Assembly (NCBI GenBank): GCA_945861025.1
Contig: CAMASN010000004.1
Coordinates: forward strand, 16,035-80,034
Direction: 5' to 3'
DNA from: Ferrithrix thermotolerans DSM 19514
GTDB taxonomy: Bacteria > Actinomycetota > Acidimicrobiia > Acidimicrobiales > Ilumatobacteraceae
Length of the DNA stretch: 64,000 bases
The notes below the pieces were generated by a model, which saw only the letters and a list, made by a program, of their open reading frames with translations, did no database searches and had not been told where the DNA came from. Shown piece after piece: positions 8,581 to 17,567 of this stretch (the stretch's first letter is position 1; the number at the start of each line of letters is the position of its first letter). A program made the position numbers and the translations under genes.

Positions 8581-9660
8581 ATGAAAGCACTCATTCTCGC
8601 TGGCGGCGCCGGTACACGGTTACGTCCGATCACCCATACCAGCGCGAAGCAGTTGGTCCCTGTGGCCAACAAGCCGATTCTGTTCTACGGAATCGAGGCC
8701 ATGGCGGCTGCGGGCATCGTCGAAATCGGCATCATCGTGGGCGACACACGTGCCGAGGTCATGTCTACGGTGGGCGACGGCAGCCAGTTCGGTGTGCGCA
8801 TTACGTACATCCCCCAGGATCAACCGCTCGGCCTGGCGCACTGTGTGCTCATCGCTCACGACTTCTTGGGTGACGACGACTTCGTCATGTACCTCGGCGA
8901 CAACTTGCTCGAGCAAGACCTTGCCGCCTTCGTGCAAGCCTTCGAGCAAGCCCGTCTCAGTGAAGCTCCGCCCGCTGCACAGATCTTGCTCAAGAAGGTT
9001 CCCGATCCGCACCGCTTCGGCATCGCCACGCTCGACACCGACGGCAACGTCGTGCATCTTGTCGAGAAGCCGGCAGACCCACCAAGCGATCTTGCGCTTG
9101 TCGGCGTCTACCTGTTCGATCGAACCATTCACCTTGCCGTGTCGTCAATCGAGCCGTCGCCGCGTGGCGAACTCGAAATCACCGACGCCATTCAGTGGCT
9201 CATCGACCAGGGATACCGCGTGCGGTGCGAACTGCTCACCGGTTGGTGGATCGATACGGGCAAGCTCACGCCGCTGCTCGAGGCAAACCGGTTGTTACTC
9301 GAGAAGATTGTCACGCGTATTGATGGCACGGTCGACGACGCATCGATCATCGACGGTCGCGTCATCATCGAAGCTGGTGCCATCGTGACCAACTCGACCA
9401 TTCGTGGTCCCGTGGCTATCGGACGCGGTGCTCGCATTACCGACAGTTTCATTGGACCATTCAGCGCCATCGGCGACGATTGCGAAGTGACCAACAGCGA
9501 AGTTGAGCACTCGGTGATCATGACGCGAAGCACCATCACCGACATCCCTCGACTCGAAGACAGCCTCATCGGTAAAGAGGCCGTTGTGAACCGTACCCAA
9601 CTTCGTCCCCGGGCACTGCGGCTCATGGTGGGCGACCATTGCCAGATCGACGTGGAGTGA
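8581..9660 (+). CDS. rmlA: Glucose-1-phosphate thymidylyltransferase, long form
   Basis: First step of dTDP-L-rhamnose synthesis: glucose-1-phosphate + dTTP to dTDP-glucose. The 359-residue protein begins with the nucleotidyltransferase signature (LAGGAGTRLRPITHTSAKQL), followed by the sugar-binding GDNLL segment. Unlike the ~290-residue E. coli type, it continues into a C-terminal left-handed beta-helix region of hexapeptide-like repeats (VIIEAGAIVTNSTIRGPVAI), the StrD-like long form. ATG 8581 begins exactly at MKALILAGG. It is followed by rmlC 7 bases downstream. Confidence 0.93.
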   Translation: MKALILAGGAGTRLRPITHTSAKQLVPVANKPILFYGIEAMAAAGIVEIGIIVGDTRAEVMSTVGDGSQFGVRITYIPQDQPLGLAHCVLIAHDFLGDDDFVMYLGDNLLEQDLAAFVQAFEQARLSEAPPAAQILLKKVPDPHRFGIATLDTDGNVVHLVEKPADPPSDLALVGVYLFDRTIHLAVSSIEPSPRGELEITDAIQWLIDQGYRVRCELLTGWWIDTGKLTPLLEANRLLLEKIVTRIDGTVDDASIIDGRVIIEAGAIVTNSTIRGPVAIGRGARITDSFIGPFSAIGDDCEVTNSEVEHSVIMTRSTITDIPRLEDSLIGKEAVVNRTQLRPRALRLMVGDHCQIDVE

Positions 9661-9667
9661 GTTACTG

Positions 9668-10219
9668 ATGCCAAATGTGTACGAAAGCGAATTGATCGCA
9701 GGAGCATGGATCGTGGAGCCCACGATTCACGGTGATCAGCGCGGTCTGTTCATCGAGACCTATCGCCGTGAATGGTTCCCCAATGGTCGCGAGATGCTGC
9801 AAGGCAATCGCGCCAACCGCCAACAGGGTGCCGTGGTCGGACTGCACTATCACCTGCATCAAGCCGACTATTGGTATGTCCCGTTCGGTACAGCACGTGT
9901 TGTGCTGCACGACCTTCGCGAGGGTGGACCCACCGATGGCAACACGCTGTGTCTCGACCTCAGCGGCGAGAACCATGTTGGCATCTTCATTCCGCCGGGC
10001 GTCGCCCACGGTTTTGCGGCGCTCACCGACATGGTCATCACGTACCTCGTCGACGGTTACTACAACCCGCAAGACGAGCTCGGTGTGATGTGGAACGACC
10101 CAGCAATCGCCGGCGATTGGGGCGTTACTGATCCCATTCTTTCTGCCCGCGACGAAGCGAACCCGTTGCGTGCCGACCTTCCCGTTGGCCGCCGGCCGTA
10201 CTGGAAGATGCGCACGTGA
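9668..10219 (+). CDS. rmlC: dTDP-4-dehydrorhamnose 3,5-epimerase (RmlC family)
   Basis: Predicted to epimerise dTDP-4-keto-6-deoxyglucose at C3 and C5. The 183-residue cupin protein has DQRGLFIETYR near the N-terminus, GLHYHLHQADYWYVPFG with the catalytic-base His region, FIPPGVAHGFAAL, and the typical ending WNDPAIAGDWG. The usual RGLHYQ is VGLHYH here, so the substrate phosphate-binding arginine is replaced by valine; a specialised or slower epimerase is possible. The position between rmlA and rmlB supports the assignment. Its last 4 bases overlap the GTG of rmlB. Confidence 0.85.
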   Translation: MPNVYESELIAGAWIVEPTIHGDQRGLFIETYRREWFPNGREMLQGNRANRQQGAVVGLHYHLHQADYWYVPFGTARVVLHDLREGGPTDGNTLCLDLSGENHVGIFIPPGVAHGFAALTDMVITYLVDGYYNPQDELGVMWNDPAIAGDWGVTDPILSARDEANPLRADLPVGRRPYWKMRT

Positions 10220-11181
10220 GGCAGTTCGTTACCGGTGCCGCCGGGTTCATTGGTTCTAACTACGTCCGTCACGTGTTGGCCACCACCGACGACACGGTCA
10301 CGGTGTACGACGCGCTCACCTATGCGGGCAACCTCGAGAACATCCGCGATCTCATCGACGATCGTCGGTGTCGTTTCGTCAAGGGCGACATCTGCGATCA
10401 AGACGATGTGATGGCAGCGATGACTGGTCACGACGCGGTGGTGCACTTCGCAGCCGAAACCCATGTCGACCGATCGATTCTCGACGGCTACTCGTTTGTG
10501 CGCACGAATTGTTTTGGCACCAATGTGTTGTGCGACGTCGCCCGCCAAGTTGGTGTCGATCGATTTCTGCATATCTCCACCGACGAGGTCTACGGATCTA
10601 TCGAGCACGGCAGTTTTGGAGAGACCGATGCGTTGGGGCCAAGGTCGCCGTATTCAGCCGCCAAGGCTGGCAGCGACCTCATCGCGCTGAGCTACTACAC
10701 CACGCATGGTCTGCCCGTTTTGGTCACGCGTTGTAGCAACAACTTCGGTCCGTATCAGTTCCCCGAGAAACTCATCCCATTGTTCACTACCAACTTGCTC
10801 GATGGTCACAACGTGCCCCTCTACGGCGACGGCGGAAACGTGCGCGACTGGATCCATGTGCACGACCACAACACTGCAGCCGATCTGGTTCTGCGTGCGG
10901 GCAACGTCGGCGAGATCTACAACATCGGTGCCGGAAACGAAGTGACGAACAAAGAGATCACCTACCGCTTGCTCGAGCTCACCGGTCGCGATGAAAGCTT
11001 CATCACGCCCGTAGCCGATCGTTTGGGTCACGATCGTCGCTACTCGATCACGCACGACAAAGTCACAGCCCTCGGTTGGAAGACCGAACACAACCTTGTC
11101 GACGGCCTTGCCGAAACAGTCGAGTGGTATCGCAACAACCGTGCTTGGTGGGAGCCACTCAAGGCCCGGGCAGCGTTCTAA
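10216..11181 (+). CDS. rmlB: dTDP-glucose 4,6-dehydratase
   Basis: Converts dTDP-glucose to dTDP-4-keto-6-deoxyglucose with bound NAD+. The 321-residue extended SDR has the Rossmann motif TGAAGFIGSNYVRH near residue 6, HFAAETHVDRSI, the active-site ISTDEVYG with Asp/Glu next to the catalytic Thr, and YSAAK (YxxxK). The start is GTG 10216, giving MRQFVTGAAGF; it overlaps the rmlC stop by 4 bases (GTGA), so the two are translationally coupled. Confidence 0.95.
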   Translation: MRQFVTGAAGFIGSNYVRHVLATTDDTVTVYDALTYAGNLENIRDLIDDRRCRFVKGDICDQDDVMAAMTGHDAVVHFAAETHVDRSILDGYSFVRTNCFGTNVLCDVARQVGVDRFLHISTDEVYGSIEHGSFGETDALGPRSPYSAAKAGSDLIALSYYTTHGLPVLVTRCSNNFGPYQFPEKLIPLFTTNLLDGHNVPLYGDGGNVRDWIHVHDHNTAADLVLRAGNVGEIYNIGAGNEVTNKEITYRLLELTGRDESFITPVADRLGHDRRYSITHDKVTALGWKTEHNLVDGLAETVEWYRNNRAWWEPLKARAAF

Positions 11182-12029
11182 TGCGCGTGCTGGTTACGGG
11201 TGCCGGCGGGCAACTTGGCCGAGACACGGTGCTGGCGTGCGAAGCGCTCGGAGACACCGTTTTTGGTCTCGATCGCAGCGCGCTCGATGTCGTCGACCGG
11301 GATGCCGTGATGGCAGCGGTTACGTCGCTACGGCCCGATGCTGTGATCCACTGCGCCGCGTTTACCGCGGTCGACGCTTGTGAGAGCGAACCCGATCGAG
11401 CGTTCACCGCCAACAGCCTCGCCGTGCGATGGGTGGCCGAAGCGTGCGATCGCGTGGGCGCGCACCTTGTACACATCAGCACCGACTATGTGTTCGACGG
11501 CTCGAAGCCCACCCCGTATCACGAGTGGGACATCACGAACCCGCAATCTGTCTACGGCGCCTCAAAGCTGGCCGGTGAACGCGAGGCATTAGTGCTCGGC
11601 CCGTCGGCGGCCGTGGTGCGCACCAGTTGGGTGTGCGGTGAATACGGCAACAACATGGTCAAGACGATTATTCGTTTGGCCGCCCAACACACCGAGCTGA
11701 GCTTTGTCGATGATCAGCGCGGGCACCCCACGTTCTGCGCCGATCTGGCGCCAATGTTGCGCCGTCTCGCACTCGATCGACGTGGGGGGGTGCATCACGC
11801 CACCAATCAAGGTGAGGTCAGTTGGTTCGAGTTTGCTCAAGCGGTGGTTCAAGCCGTCGGCAAGTCACCCGACATGGTGAGCCCGATTGCCACCGCCGAT
11901 CTGCTGCCGGCGCGGCCAGCGAAACGCCCTGCCAATAGTGCTCTCGACAACGCGGTGCTGCGGGCGGCCTCGCTGCCGTTGCTGCCCGATTTTCGTGAGT
12001 CGCTGGCAGCGCTGGTTTCCCGGCTCTGA
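11181..12029 (+). CDS. rmlD: dTDP-4-dehydrorhamnose reductase
   Basis: Last step of dTDP-L-rhamnose synthesis: NAD(P)H-dependent reduction of the 4-keto sugar. A 282-residue SDR starting at MRVLVTGAGGQLG, with HCAAFTAVDACE, the catalytic HISTDYVFDG and YGASKLAGE (YxxxK). The ATG shares its A with the TAA stop of rmlB (TAATG), so the set A-C-B-D is a tight operon. In-frame codons further upstream lie inside rmlB and are ignored. Confidence 0.95.
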   Translation: MRVLVTGAGGQLGRDTVLACEALGDTVFGLDRSALDVVDRDAVMAAVTSLRPDAVIHCAAFTAVDACESEPDRAFTANSLAVRWVAEACDRVGAHLVHISTDYVFDGSKPTPYHEWDITNPQSVYGASKLAGEREALVLGPSAAVVRTSWVCGEYGNNMVKTIIRLAAQHTELSFVDDQRGHPTFCADLAPMLRRLALDRRGGVHHATNQGEVSWFEFAQAVVQAVGKSPDMVSPIATADLLPARPAKRPANSALDNAVLRAASLPLLPDFRESLAALVSRL

Positions 12030-12123
12030 TCAACAGCCTTGTTGCCGTCAAATAGTGCGATGAGTAGCACTGATTTCGTCTGAAGTTCGCCGGATGTCCC
12101 GCGGCGCCTCGCTCCGAACAGGC

Positions 12124-13200
12124 ATGATGGTGCCCGTGCGCGTCGCTTATACCCTCGAGCAATGTTGGCATCGGGTGCCGGGTGGCACCGGTGTCGCTGC
12201 GCTGCGCACCGCCGAGGCAATGGCTGGCATCGAGGGAATCGAATTGGTCGGCGTCGCCGGACGTCATCGCCGTGGCCCTGAGACCGATTGGAAGCCATCT
12301 ATTCCGTGGGTCGAACTCGCCATCGGTTCGCCCTGGCTGTACGAGACGTGGCTGCGGTGCAATTGGCCCAAAGCTGAGTCGGCAACCGGCCCGGTCGATG
12401 TTGTGCACGCAACAACGCTGATTCCGTGTCCCACGAACCATCCGTTGATTGTTACGTTGCACGATCTCGCTTTCTTGCATAGCCCCGATCAGTTCACGCG
12501 TCACGGCGTCCGCATTTTTAAGCGAAGCCTCGAACTCACCAAGCGCAATGCCGACCTTGTGTTGTGCTGTTCGCAGGCAACGATGGACGATTGCGTCGTC
12601 GCCGGAATTTCTGCCGATCGCTTGCGTCACGTCCCGTTGGGCGTCGACCTCGAACAAGCAACGGTGCTCGACCTCGCTCGTGTCCGATCGGTGTATCAAC
12701 TTCCCGAGAAGTACCTGTTGTTCGTGGGCACAGTGGAACCGCGCAAAAACCTGCGTGGGCTTGCTCAGGCGGTCGAGATGCTCGACGACCCAATTCCGTT
12801 GGTGGTCGTTGGCGCCGAGGGCTGGGGCGATGTCGCAGTCGACATAGCTGGCGATGTCACGTTTCTCGGGTTCGTTCCGAACGAAGATCTTTGGGCGCTC
12901 TACGCAGGAGCCGAGGTGTTCTGCTATCCGAGCAGCCTCGAGGGTTACGGCCTGCCGGTGCTCGAAGCCATGGCTCAGGGCACAGCGGTGGTCACCAGCA
13001 TGGATACAGCCACCGAAGAAGCCGCAGGCGGTGCAGCTGTGCTCGTGAACCCGGCCGATGTTGTCGACATTGCGCGCGGTATCACCGAGGCTCGTGCCCG
13101 TCGTGACGAACTCGCCGTGCTTGGCCGTCAGCGCGCCGCCAAGGCAACCTGGAAGCACACTGCCGAGCTCACTGCGGCCGCGTATCGCGAGCTCAAGTAG
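12124..13200 (+). CDS. Glycosyltransferase, GT-B fold (GT4-like)
   Basis: A 358-residue cytosolic glycosyltransferase, probably adding a sugar in surface-glycan assembly. The C-terminal half has the family-1/GT4 signature: FVGTVEPRKNLRGLAQAVE (nucleotide-sugar region) and SSLEGYGLPVLEAMAQGTAV with the E-x7-E motif. The N-terminal domain has the acceptor region with HDLAFLHSPDQF. Start chosen at the ATG-ATG-GTG cluster (12124), just before VRVAYTLEQCWH; an ATG at 12094 would add 10 residues. Substrate unknown. It follows rmlD after a 94-base gap, in which I see nothing. Confidence 0.85.
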   Translation: MMVPVRVAYTLEQCWHRVPGGTGVAALRTAEAMAGIEGIELVGVAGRHRRGPETDWKPSIPWVELAIGSPWLYETWLRCNWPKAESATGPVDVVHATTLIPCPTNHPLIVTLHDLAFLHSPDQFTRHGVRIFKRSLELTKRNADLVLCCSQATMDDCVVAGISADRLRHVPLGVDLEQATVLDLARVRSVYQLPEKYLLFVGTVEPRKNLRGLAQAVEMLDDPIPLVVVGAEGWGDVAVDIAGDVTFLGFVPNEDLWALYAGAEVFCYPSSLEGYGLPVLEAMAQGTAVVTSMDTATEEAAGGAAVLVNPADVVDIARGITEARARRDELAVLGRQRAAKATWKHTAELTAAAYRELK

Positions 13201-13209
13201 TCGCCAGAC

Positions 13210-14352
13210 GTGAGGGTGTCGGTAGTAAGAACTCACCCCGCGTCACCATCGCGTGTGTCGGTGAACCTGCTGTGGTGCGTCCCGTCGAAGGTGGGTGGCA
13301 GCGAAGAGTATTTAGTTCGTCAGTTGCTAGGCCTTGCCGAGATTGAGCCCGACAAGCCCGTCGCGTTGTACGTGCTGCCCGCGTTCGCTGAGGCTCATCC
13401 TGAACTCGGGGCAACCTTCGATGTCCACGTTGCCCCAATCGATGGCGCCAGCCGATTTCGACGTGTGATCGCCGAACATTTTTGGTTAGCGCGCCGCACC
13501 AGAGGTAGCCGCTTGGTGCATCACGGCGGTGGCACGGTGCCAGCTCGCGGTGCCGGGCCGGTGGTGCTCACGATTCACGACCTGCAGTACCTCACGTATC
13601 CGCATTATTTCGGCCGCATCAAGCGCGTGTATCTCAATTGGGCGATGCCGCGATCCGCTGCTCGCGCCGATGTCATCGCAGTGCCCACTGAGTTCGTCCG
13701 CCAGACGGTGCTCGATGCATATCGGGTTCGCGCCGATCGTGTTGTGGTTGTCCCCCACGGACTCGAGCCAACCATTGGTCTCCACGCAACCAGCGAAGCA
13801 ACCCTGCGCGCTCGTTATGCCCTTGGGACGGGGCCGATCGTGGTGCTTCCCGCAATCACTCATCCACACAAGGGCCATCAGTTCCTGTTGAACCTGATGG
13901 CCGATTACTGGACCGACCCGACCCTGCGGCTGGTGTTCATCGGAGGCAAAGGCCTCGCCGACGAAGCTGTTGCTGAATCGATCGCTCGTCTCGGTCTCGC
14001 CGATCGCGTTGTCCGCACCGGTCGAGTCTCAGCGACCGATCGTGATGGACTCATCAAGATGGCCGCAGCGATGGTTTTTCCCAGCGAGTACGAAGGTTTC
14101 GGAGCGCCGCTTATCGAGGCGATGGCTATCGGCACACCAGTGATCTGCGCCGACCGCACGTGTCTGCCCGAGGTTGCTGGCAACGCAGCGTTGGTACTGC
14201 CGCTTGAGCTTGCAGCATGGGCGCCAGCACTCGAGCGAGCGCTCGCTCAGCGCGCCGAGATGATCGAAGCCGGATTGCTTCGTGCCGCTCAGTTCACTTC
14301 TGCGATTTCGGCACAGGCACTGATCGTTGCATATGACTTGGCCGCCTCATGA
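13210..14352 (+). CDS. Glycosyltransferase, GT-B fold (GT4-like)
   Basis: A 380-residue relative of the preceding gene. Recognisable parts are the N-terminal VPSKVGGSEEYLVR (acceptor loop), TIHDLQYLTYPHYF, the central ALGTGPIVVLPAITHPHKGH, and the C-terminal SEYEGFGAPLIEAMAIGTPV with the E-x7-E donor motif. Compared with its neighbour, the phrase after the linker uses HPHKG where most relatives have PRKN. The GTG start at 13210 was kept; a GTG at 13258 (VNLLWCVPS) is the alternative. Its TGA overlaps the ATG of the next gene by 4 bases. Confidence 0.85.
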   Translation: MRVSVVRTHPASPSRVSVNLLWCVPSKVGGSEEYLVRQLLGLAEIEPDKPVALYVLPAFAEAHPELGATFDVHVAPIDGASRFRRVIAEHFWLARRTRGSRLVHHGGGTVPARGAGPVVLTIHDLQYLTYPHYFGRIKRVYLNWAMPRSAARADVIAVPTEFVRQTVLDAYRVRADRVVVVPHGLEPTIGLHATSEATLRARYALGTGPIVVLPAITHPHKGHQFLLNLMADYWTDPTLRLVFIGGKGLADEAVAESIARLGLADRVVRTGRVSATDRDGLIKMAAAMVFPSEYEGFGAPLIEAMAIGTPVICADRTCLPEVAGNAALVLPLELAAWAPALERALAQRAEMIEAGLLRAAQFTSAISAQALIVAYDLAAS

Positions 14353-15608
14353 GCTCTCAGCAGCCACAGGCGCGCGCGCTGCGGCTGGCGGTCGTGTGTC
14401 CCCACTTTGAGCCCGACACGGCGCCTACGGGCGCAGTGATGACCCGCATCGTGCACGAGCTTGCTGCATTGGGTCACGAGATCCATGTGGTCACCGCGTT
14501 GCCCTGGTATCGCAACCATGCCATCGAGTCCGGCTGGACGGGTCGTCTCGTTCGTCGCGAAAAAACTGAGTGGGGCTCCGTCACGCGGGTGCATCCGTTT
14601 CCTGGTTCCGACAAGACCAACCTGCTTCGCCGGGCGCTCGGTTTTGGCGGGTTCAGCGCGCTTGCTGCGATCTGTGGTATCCGTGGTGGTCGAGTCGATG
14701 GCGTGCTCGCGATGTCGCCGCCGCTCACCAACGGACTCATTGGGTGGTTGATGAAGCTTGTTCGGCGCGGCCCACTGGTGTTCAACATCCAAGATGTCTT
14801 TCCCGATGCCGCCATCGAAACCGGCGCCATCACCAACGCCCGCATCATCGCCGTGGCCCGCTGGCTCGAACGCATCAGCTATCAGCGTGCCGATGCGGTC
14901 ACGGTGCTGAGCGACGACCTTCGCGACAACGTTGTCGCAAAGATCGCACCGTCGTTGGCCTCGCGTGTGCGAGTGATTCCAAACTTCGTGCTCACCGACG
15001 AGATCCGCCCACTCGATCGGCTCACGGCGTACCGGGCCGAACTCGGTATCGGTTCCGAACCCGTCGTGATGTACGCCGGCAACGTCGGCTTCTCGCAATC
15101 GCTCGACCTTGTGGTGCACGCAGCCCGCGAGTTTCCCGACGTCACGTTTGTCATCAACGGCGATGGGGCAGCGAAAGCCTCATTGGCCGAGCAAGTAGCG
15201 GCGCTCGACAACGTGCGCATGGGCGGTTATCAGCCGATGCACCGCCTGGCCGAGGTGCTCGCCACAGGCGATATTCATCTCGTGCCGCTTCGACGCGGCC
15301 TGGGTCGGGTCAGCGTTCCCTCGAAGACATACTCGATTCTCGCTGCGGGTCGTCCGGTGCTTGCTGCCATCGATCCGGGCACAGAGGTGCCTCGCATTTT
15401 GGCCGCATCGGGCGCTGGCGTCTGCGTTGCTCCCGACGATCTCGACTCATTTGTCGCTGCGCTGCGTGAGTTGTTGGCCGACACCGTGCGGTGCTCAGCA
15501 ATGGGCGCCAAAGGCCGCGAATGGGTGCAGAGTGCAGCCTCGCCGGCAGCAGTAGCGGCGACATACGAACAATTGTTTTGTGAACTGCAGGCTCACTCTC
15601 GTCGGTGA
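14349..15608 (+). CDS. Glycosyltransferase, WbuB-like GT4
   Basis: A 419-residue glycosyltransferase. Motifs point to the WbuB-like subgroup (amino-deoxysugar transferases in O-antigen clusters): PHFEPDTAPTGAVMTRI at the N-terminus, VLAMSPPLTNG, and NIQDVFPDAAIETGAI near residue 140. The donor side has MYAGNVGFSQSLDLV and VPSKTYSILAAGRPVLA. The last motif replaces the usual E-x7-E by a shorter form typical of this subgroup. The transferred sugar is not deducible. It is translationally coupled (ATGA overlap) to the previous glycosyltransferase gene. Confidence 0.85.
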   Translation: MSSQQPQARALRLAVVCPHFEPDTAPTGAVMTRIVHELAALGHEIHVVTALPWYRNHAIESGWTGRLVRREKTEWGSVTRVHPFPGSDKTNLLRRALGFGGFSALAAICGIRGGRVDGVLAMSPPLTNGLIGWLMKLVRRGPLVFNIQDVFPDAAIETGAITNARIIAVARWLERISYQRADAVTVLSDDLRDNVVAKIAPSLASRVRVIPNFVLTDEIRPLDRLTAYRAELGIGSEPVVMYAGNVGFSQSLDLVVHAAREFPDVTFVINGDGAAKASLAEQVAALDNVRMGGYQPMHRLAEVLATGDIHLVPLRRGLGRVSVPSKTYSILAAGRPVLAAIDPGTEVPRILAASGAGVCVAPDDLDSFVAALRELLADTVRCSAMGAKGREWVQSAASPAAVAATYEQLFCELQAHSRR

Positions 15609-15633
15609 TCGCCGAATCCACGCCCAGAGGCTG

Positions 15634-15639
15634 TAACCT
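15634..15639 (+). promoter_or_regulatory. -10-like element (TAACCT) before the His-rich protein gene
   Basis: TAACCT ends 9 bases before GTG 15649, consistent with a leaderless transcript that also covers the nucleotidyltransferase gene. Confidence 0.45.
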
Positions 15640-15648
15640 CGCATACTC

Positions 15649-16539
15649 GTGGCTCCTTCATCATCCGCCAAAAAAGTCGCCAAGCTCGCTCAAAAGGGCA
15701 AAGGCAAAAAGGTTCGCTTCCAAGGAGGCGCCGTTTTCCCTCTGATCGTTGCCTTGGTGACCGTCCTTGGGCTCTCGCTCATTGTCTACGCTCGTTCGTC
15801 GCGACCTGGCCCAGGCCAAGGTGCGCCCACAGCGAACGACCACTGGCATGCAGCCTTTGGCATGTACGCATGCGACGCCACGACTGGCTTGCAGGTGCTG
15901 CCCAAGATCGTCGGCGCGCTTGAAGACAAAGATGCCACCGGCCAATTCGTGAGCGACGGATTCGTTCGCACCGGCATCCACTCGCACGGCGATGGCATCA
16001 TGCACTGGCATCCATCCACCAGTGGAGCCGCCACCGGCACCAACGCCAAGCTCGGTGTGTTCCTCAAGAACTACAACATCACGCTCACGAACGACAAGCT
16101 TGTGCTCCCCGAAGAGCAGGGCGGACAGACGTTTGAAGAGGGCAAGACGAAGTGTCTCGTTGATGGCAAAGAAAAGGACGCCTCGATCAAGGTCTGGGTC
16201 TGGCCGAACTACAGCACGGTCGCTACCGATGCGCCTCAGATTTACGTCAGCAACTTGAACGAAATTCGTCTCCTCAACGACGGCATGGTCTTCATGCTGG
16301 CGTTCGTGCCCGACGATGTGAAGCCAAAGGCGCCTGACTGGGCAGCAGAGCTGCCAACTCTCGGCGCTGCCGACGGCGGCACCGTTGCCTCCACGGTCCC
16401 CGGTCAGACCACGGTTCCCGGCGCAACCACTGTTCCCGGCGCAACCACTGTTCCTGACGCTTCGTCAACAACAGTTGCTGCTGGATCGGCAGCCAGCACC
16501 ACTACAGCGGCTGCCGCCACCTCAACCACCGGCGGCTGA
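15649..16539 (+). CDS. Membrane-anchored His-rich protein of unknown function
   Basis: I do not recognise this 296-residue protein. It has a basic N-terminus (KKVAKLAQKGKGKKVRF), one transmembrane helix at about residues 28-48, and an outside domain. Near the start of that domain is NDHWHAAFGMYACD, then GIHSHGDGIMHWHPS: eight histidines in two clusters, spaced like a metal site. A Cys occurs in each half (YACD, KTKCLVDG), so one disulfide is possible. The last ~60 residues are a low-complexity Thr/Ala/Pro tail with repeated TTVPGA units, probably a flexible wall-spanning or glycosylated stalk. The gene starts with GTG and overlaps the next start codon by one base (TGATG), so it is coupled to sugar-nucleotide synthesis. 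Confidence 0.75.
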   Translation: MAPSSSAKKVAKLAQKGKGKKVRFQGGAVFPLIVALVTVLGLSLIVYARSSRPGPGQGAPTANDHWHAAFGMYACDATTGLQVLPKIVGALEDKDATGQFVSDGFVRTGIHSHGDGIMHWHPSTSGAATGTNAKLGVFLKNYNITLTNDKLVLPEEQGGQTFEEGKTKCLVDGKEKDASIKVWVWPNYSTVATDAPQIYVSNLNEIRLLNDGMVFMLAFVPDDVKPKAPDWAAELPTLGAADGGTVASTVPGQTTVPGATTVPGATTVPDASSTTVAAGSAASTTTAAAATSTTGG

Positions 16540-17543
16540 TGCGCTCGGTCGTACTCGTAGGGGGCTTTGGCACTCGGCTTCGGCCGCTGACCCTCAGCGT
16601 CCCCAAACCGATGCTGCCCGTGGGCCACATCGCGATCATCGAGCGTCTCATTGAGAACTTGGTCCGGGGTGGGGTCACCGACGTCACTCTGGCCCTTGGC
16701 TTTCGACCAGAGCCGTTCCTGCAGGCGTTTCCCGACGGCACGTGCGCCGGAGCCCAGTTGACCTACGCCGTAGAGCCAGAGCCGCTCGACACCGGTGGAG
16801 CAATTCGTTTTGCTGCATTGTTCGCAGGTATCGACAGCACGTTCGTGGTGGCCAACGGAGATGTGCTCACCGATCTCGATGTCGGCGCGCTGGTGCAGTT
16901 TCACCGCAACTCCGGAGCCGAAGCCACCTTGCATCTCACGCCGGTCGAAGACCCCTCCGCGTTCGGTGTGGTCGACCAAGAGTCGTCGGGCATTGTGCGT
17001 CGGTTCATCGAAAAGCCGCCGCCTGGCACATCGCCGAGCAATCTCATCAACGCCGGCACGTATGTGTTCGAGTCGTCGGTGATTGCCCGCATCCCCGATG
17101 GGCGCAAAGTCTCGGTCGAACGCGAGATCTTCCCGGCGTTAGTTGCTGACCAAACACTGTGGGCGATGGCCACCAACGATTACTGGATCGATACGGGCCA
17201 ACCCGATCTCTACCTCAAGGCAAACCTCGATGTCATTACCCAACGGCGAGCCGAACACAATTGGGCGCATGGGGTTGCGGAGGGTGCGGTCATTGGCACT
17301 GGCGTAGCGCTCTCCGACACGGTGGTCGCCGATGGCGTCTCTATCGGCGATGGAGCCGATGTCAGCGATTCGGTGCTGCTCGCTGGCGCATCGGTTGGGC
17401 CCGGCGCCCACGTTCGTCATAGCGTTGTTATGGGCCACATCGGGGCCAGGGCCGTGATCTCGAATTGCGTCATTGGCGCAGGTGTCGAGATTGCCGACGG
17501 AACCCATCACGCCGACGAGCGGATTCCTGCACCTAGTGCATAG
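16539..17543 (+). CDS. NDP-sugar pyrophosphorylase (mannose-1-phosphate guanylyltransferase type)
   Basis: Predicted to form GDP-mannose (or another NDP-sugar) from sugar-1-phosphate and NTP. The 334-residue protein has the N-terminal signature LVGGFGTRLRPLTLSVPKP, NGDVLTDLD (metal/sugar site), IEKPPPGTSPSNLINAGTYV, and a C-terminal hexapeptide-repeat beta-helix (from about residue 240). The SVPKPMLPV form of the motif is closer to ManC/GMP-type than to RmlA-type enzymes; this matches the mycobacterial Rv3264c group, also near rml and F420 genes. The donor base is inferred. Confidence 0.85.
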   Translation: MRSVVLVGGFGTRLRPLTLSVPKPMLPVGHIAIIERLIENLVRGGVTDVTLALGFRPEPFLQAFPDGTCAGAQLTYAVEPEPLDTGGAIRFAALFAGIDSTFVVANGDVLTDLDVGALVQFHRNSGAEATLHLTPVEDPSAFGVVDQESSGIVRRFIEKPPPGTSPSNLINAGTYVFESSVIARIPDGRKVSVEREIFPALVADQTLWAMATNDYWIDTGQPDLYLKANLDVITQRRAEHNWAHGVAEGAVIGTGVALSDTVVADGVSIGDGADVSDSVLLAGASVGPGAHVRHSVVMGHIGARAVISNCVIGAGVEIADGTHHADERIPAPSA

Positions 17544-17567
17544 CGGCGCGCCGGCCGGCTTGGCATC

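Noticed and set aside
11818..13236. 472-residue open frame on the minus strand across rmlD and the next glycosyltransferase gene
   Set aside because: Both plus-strand genes have complete conserved motifs; the antisense frame has none.
16380..16480. DNA tandem repeat element in the TTVPGA region
   Set aside because: It is a coding low-complexity stalk of the His-rich protein, not a separate element.
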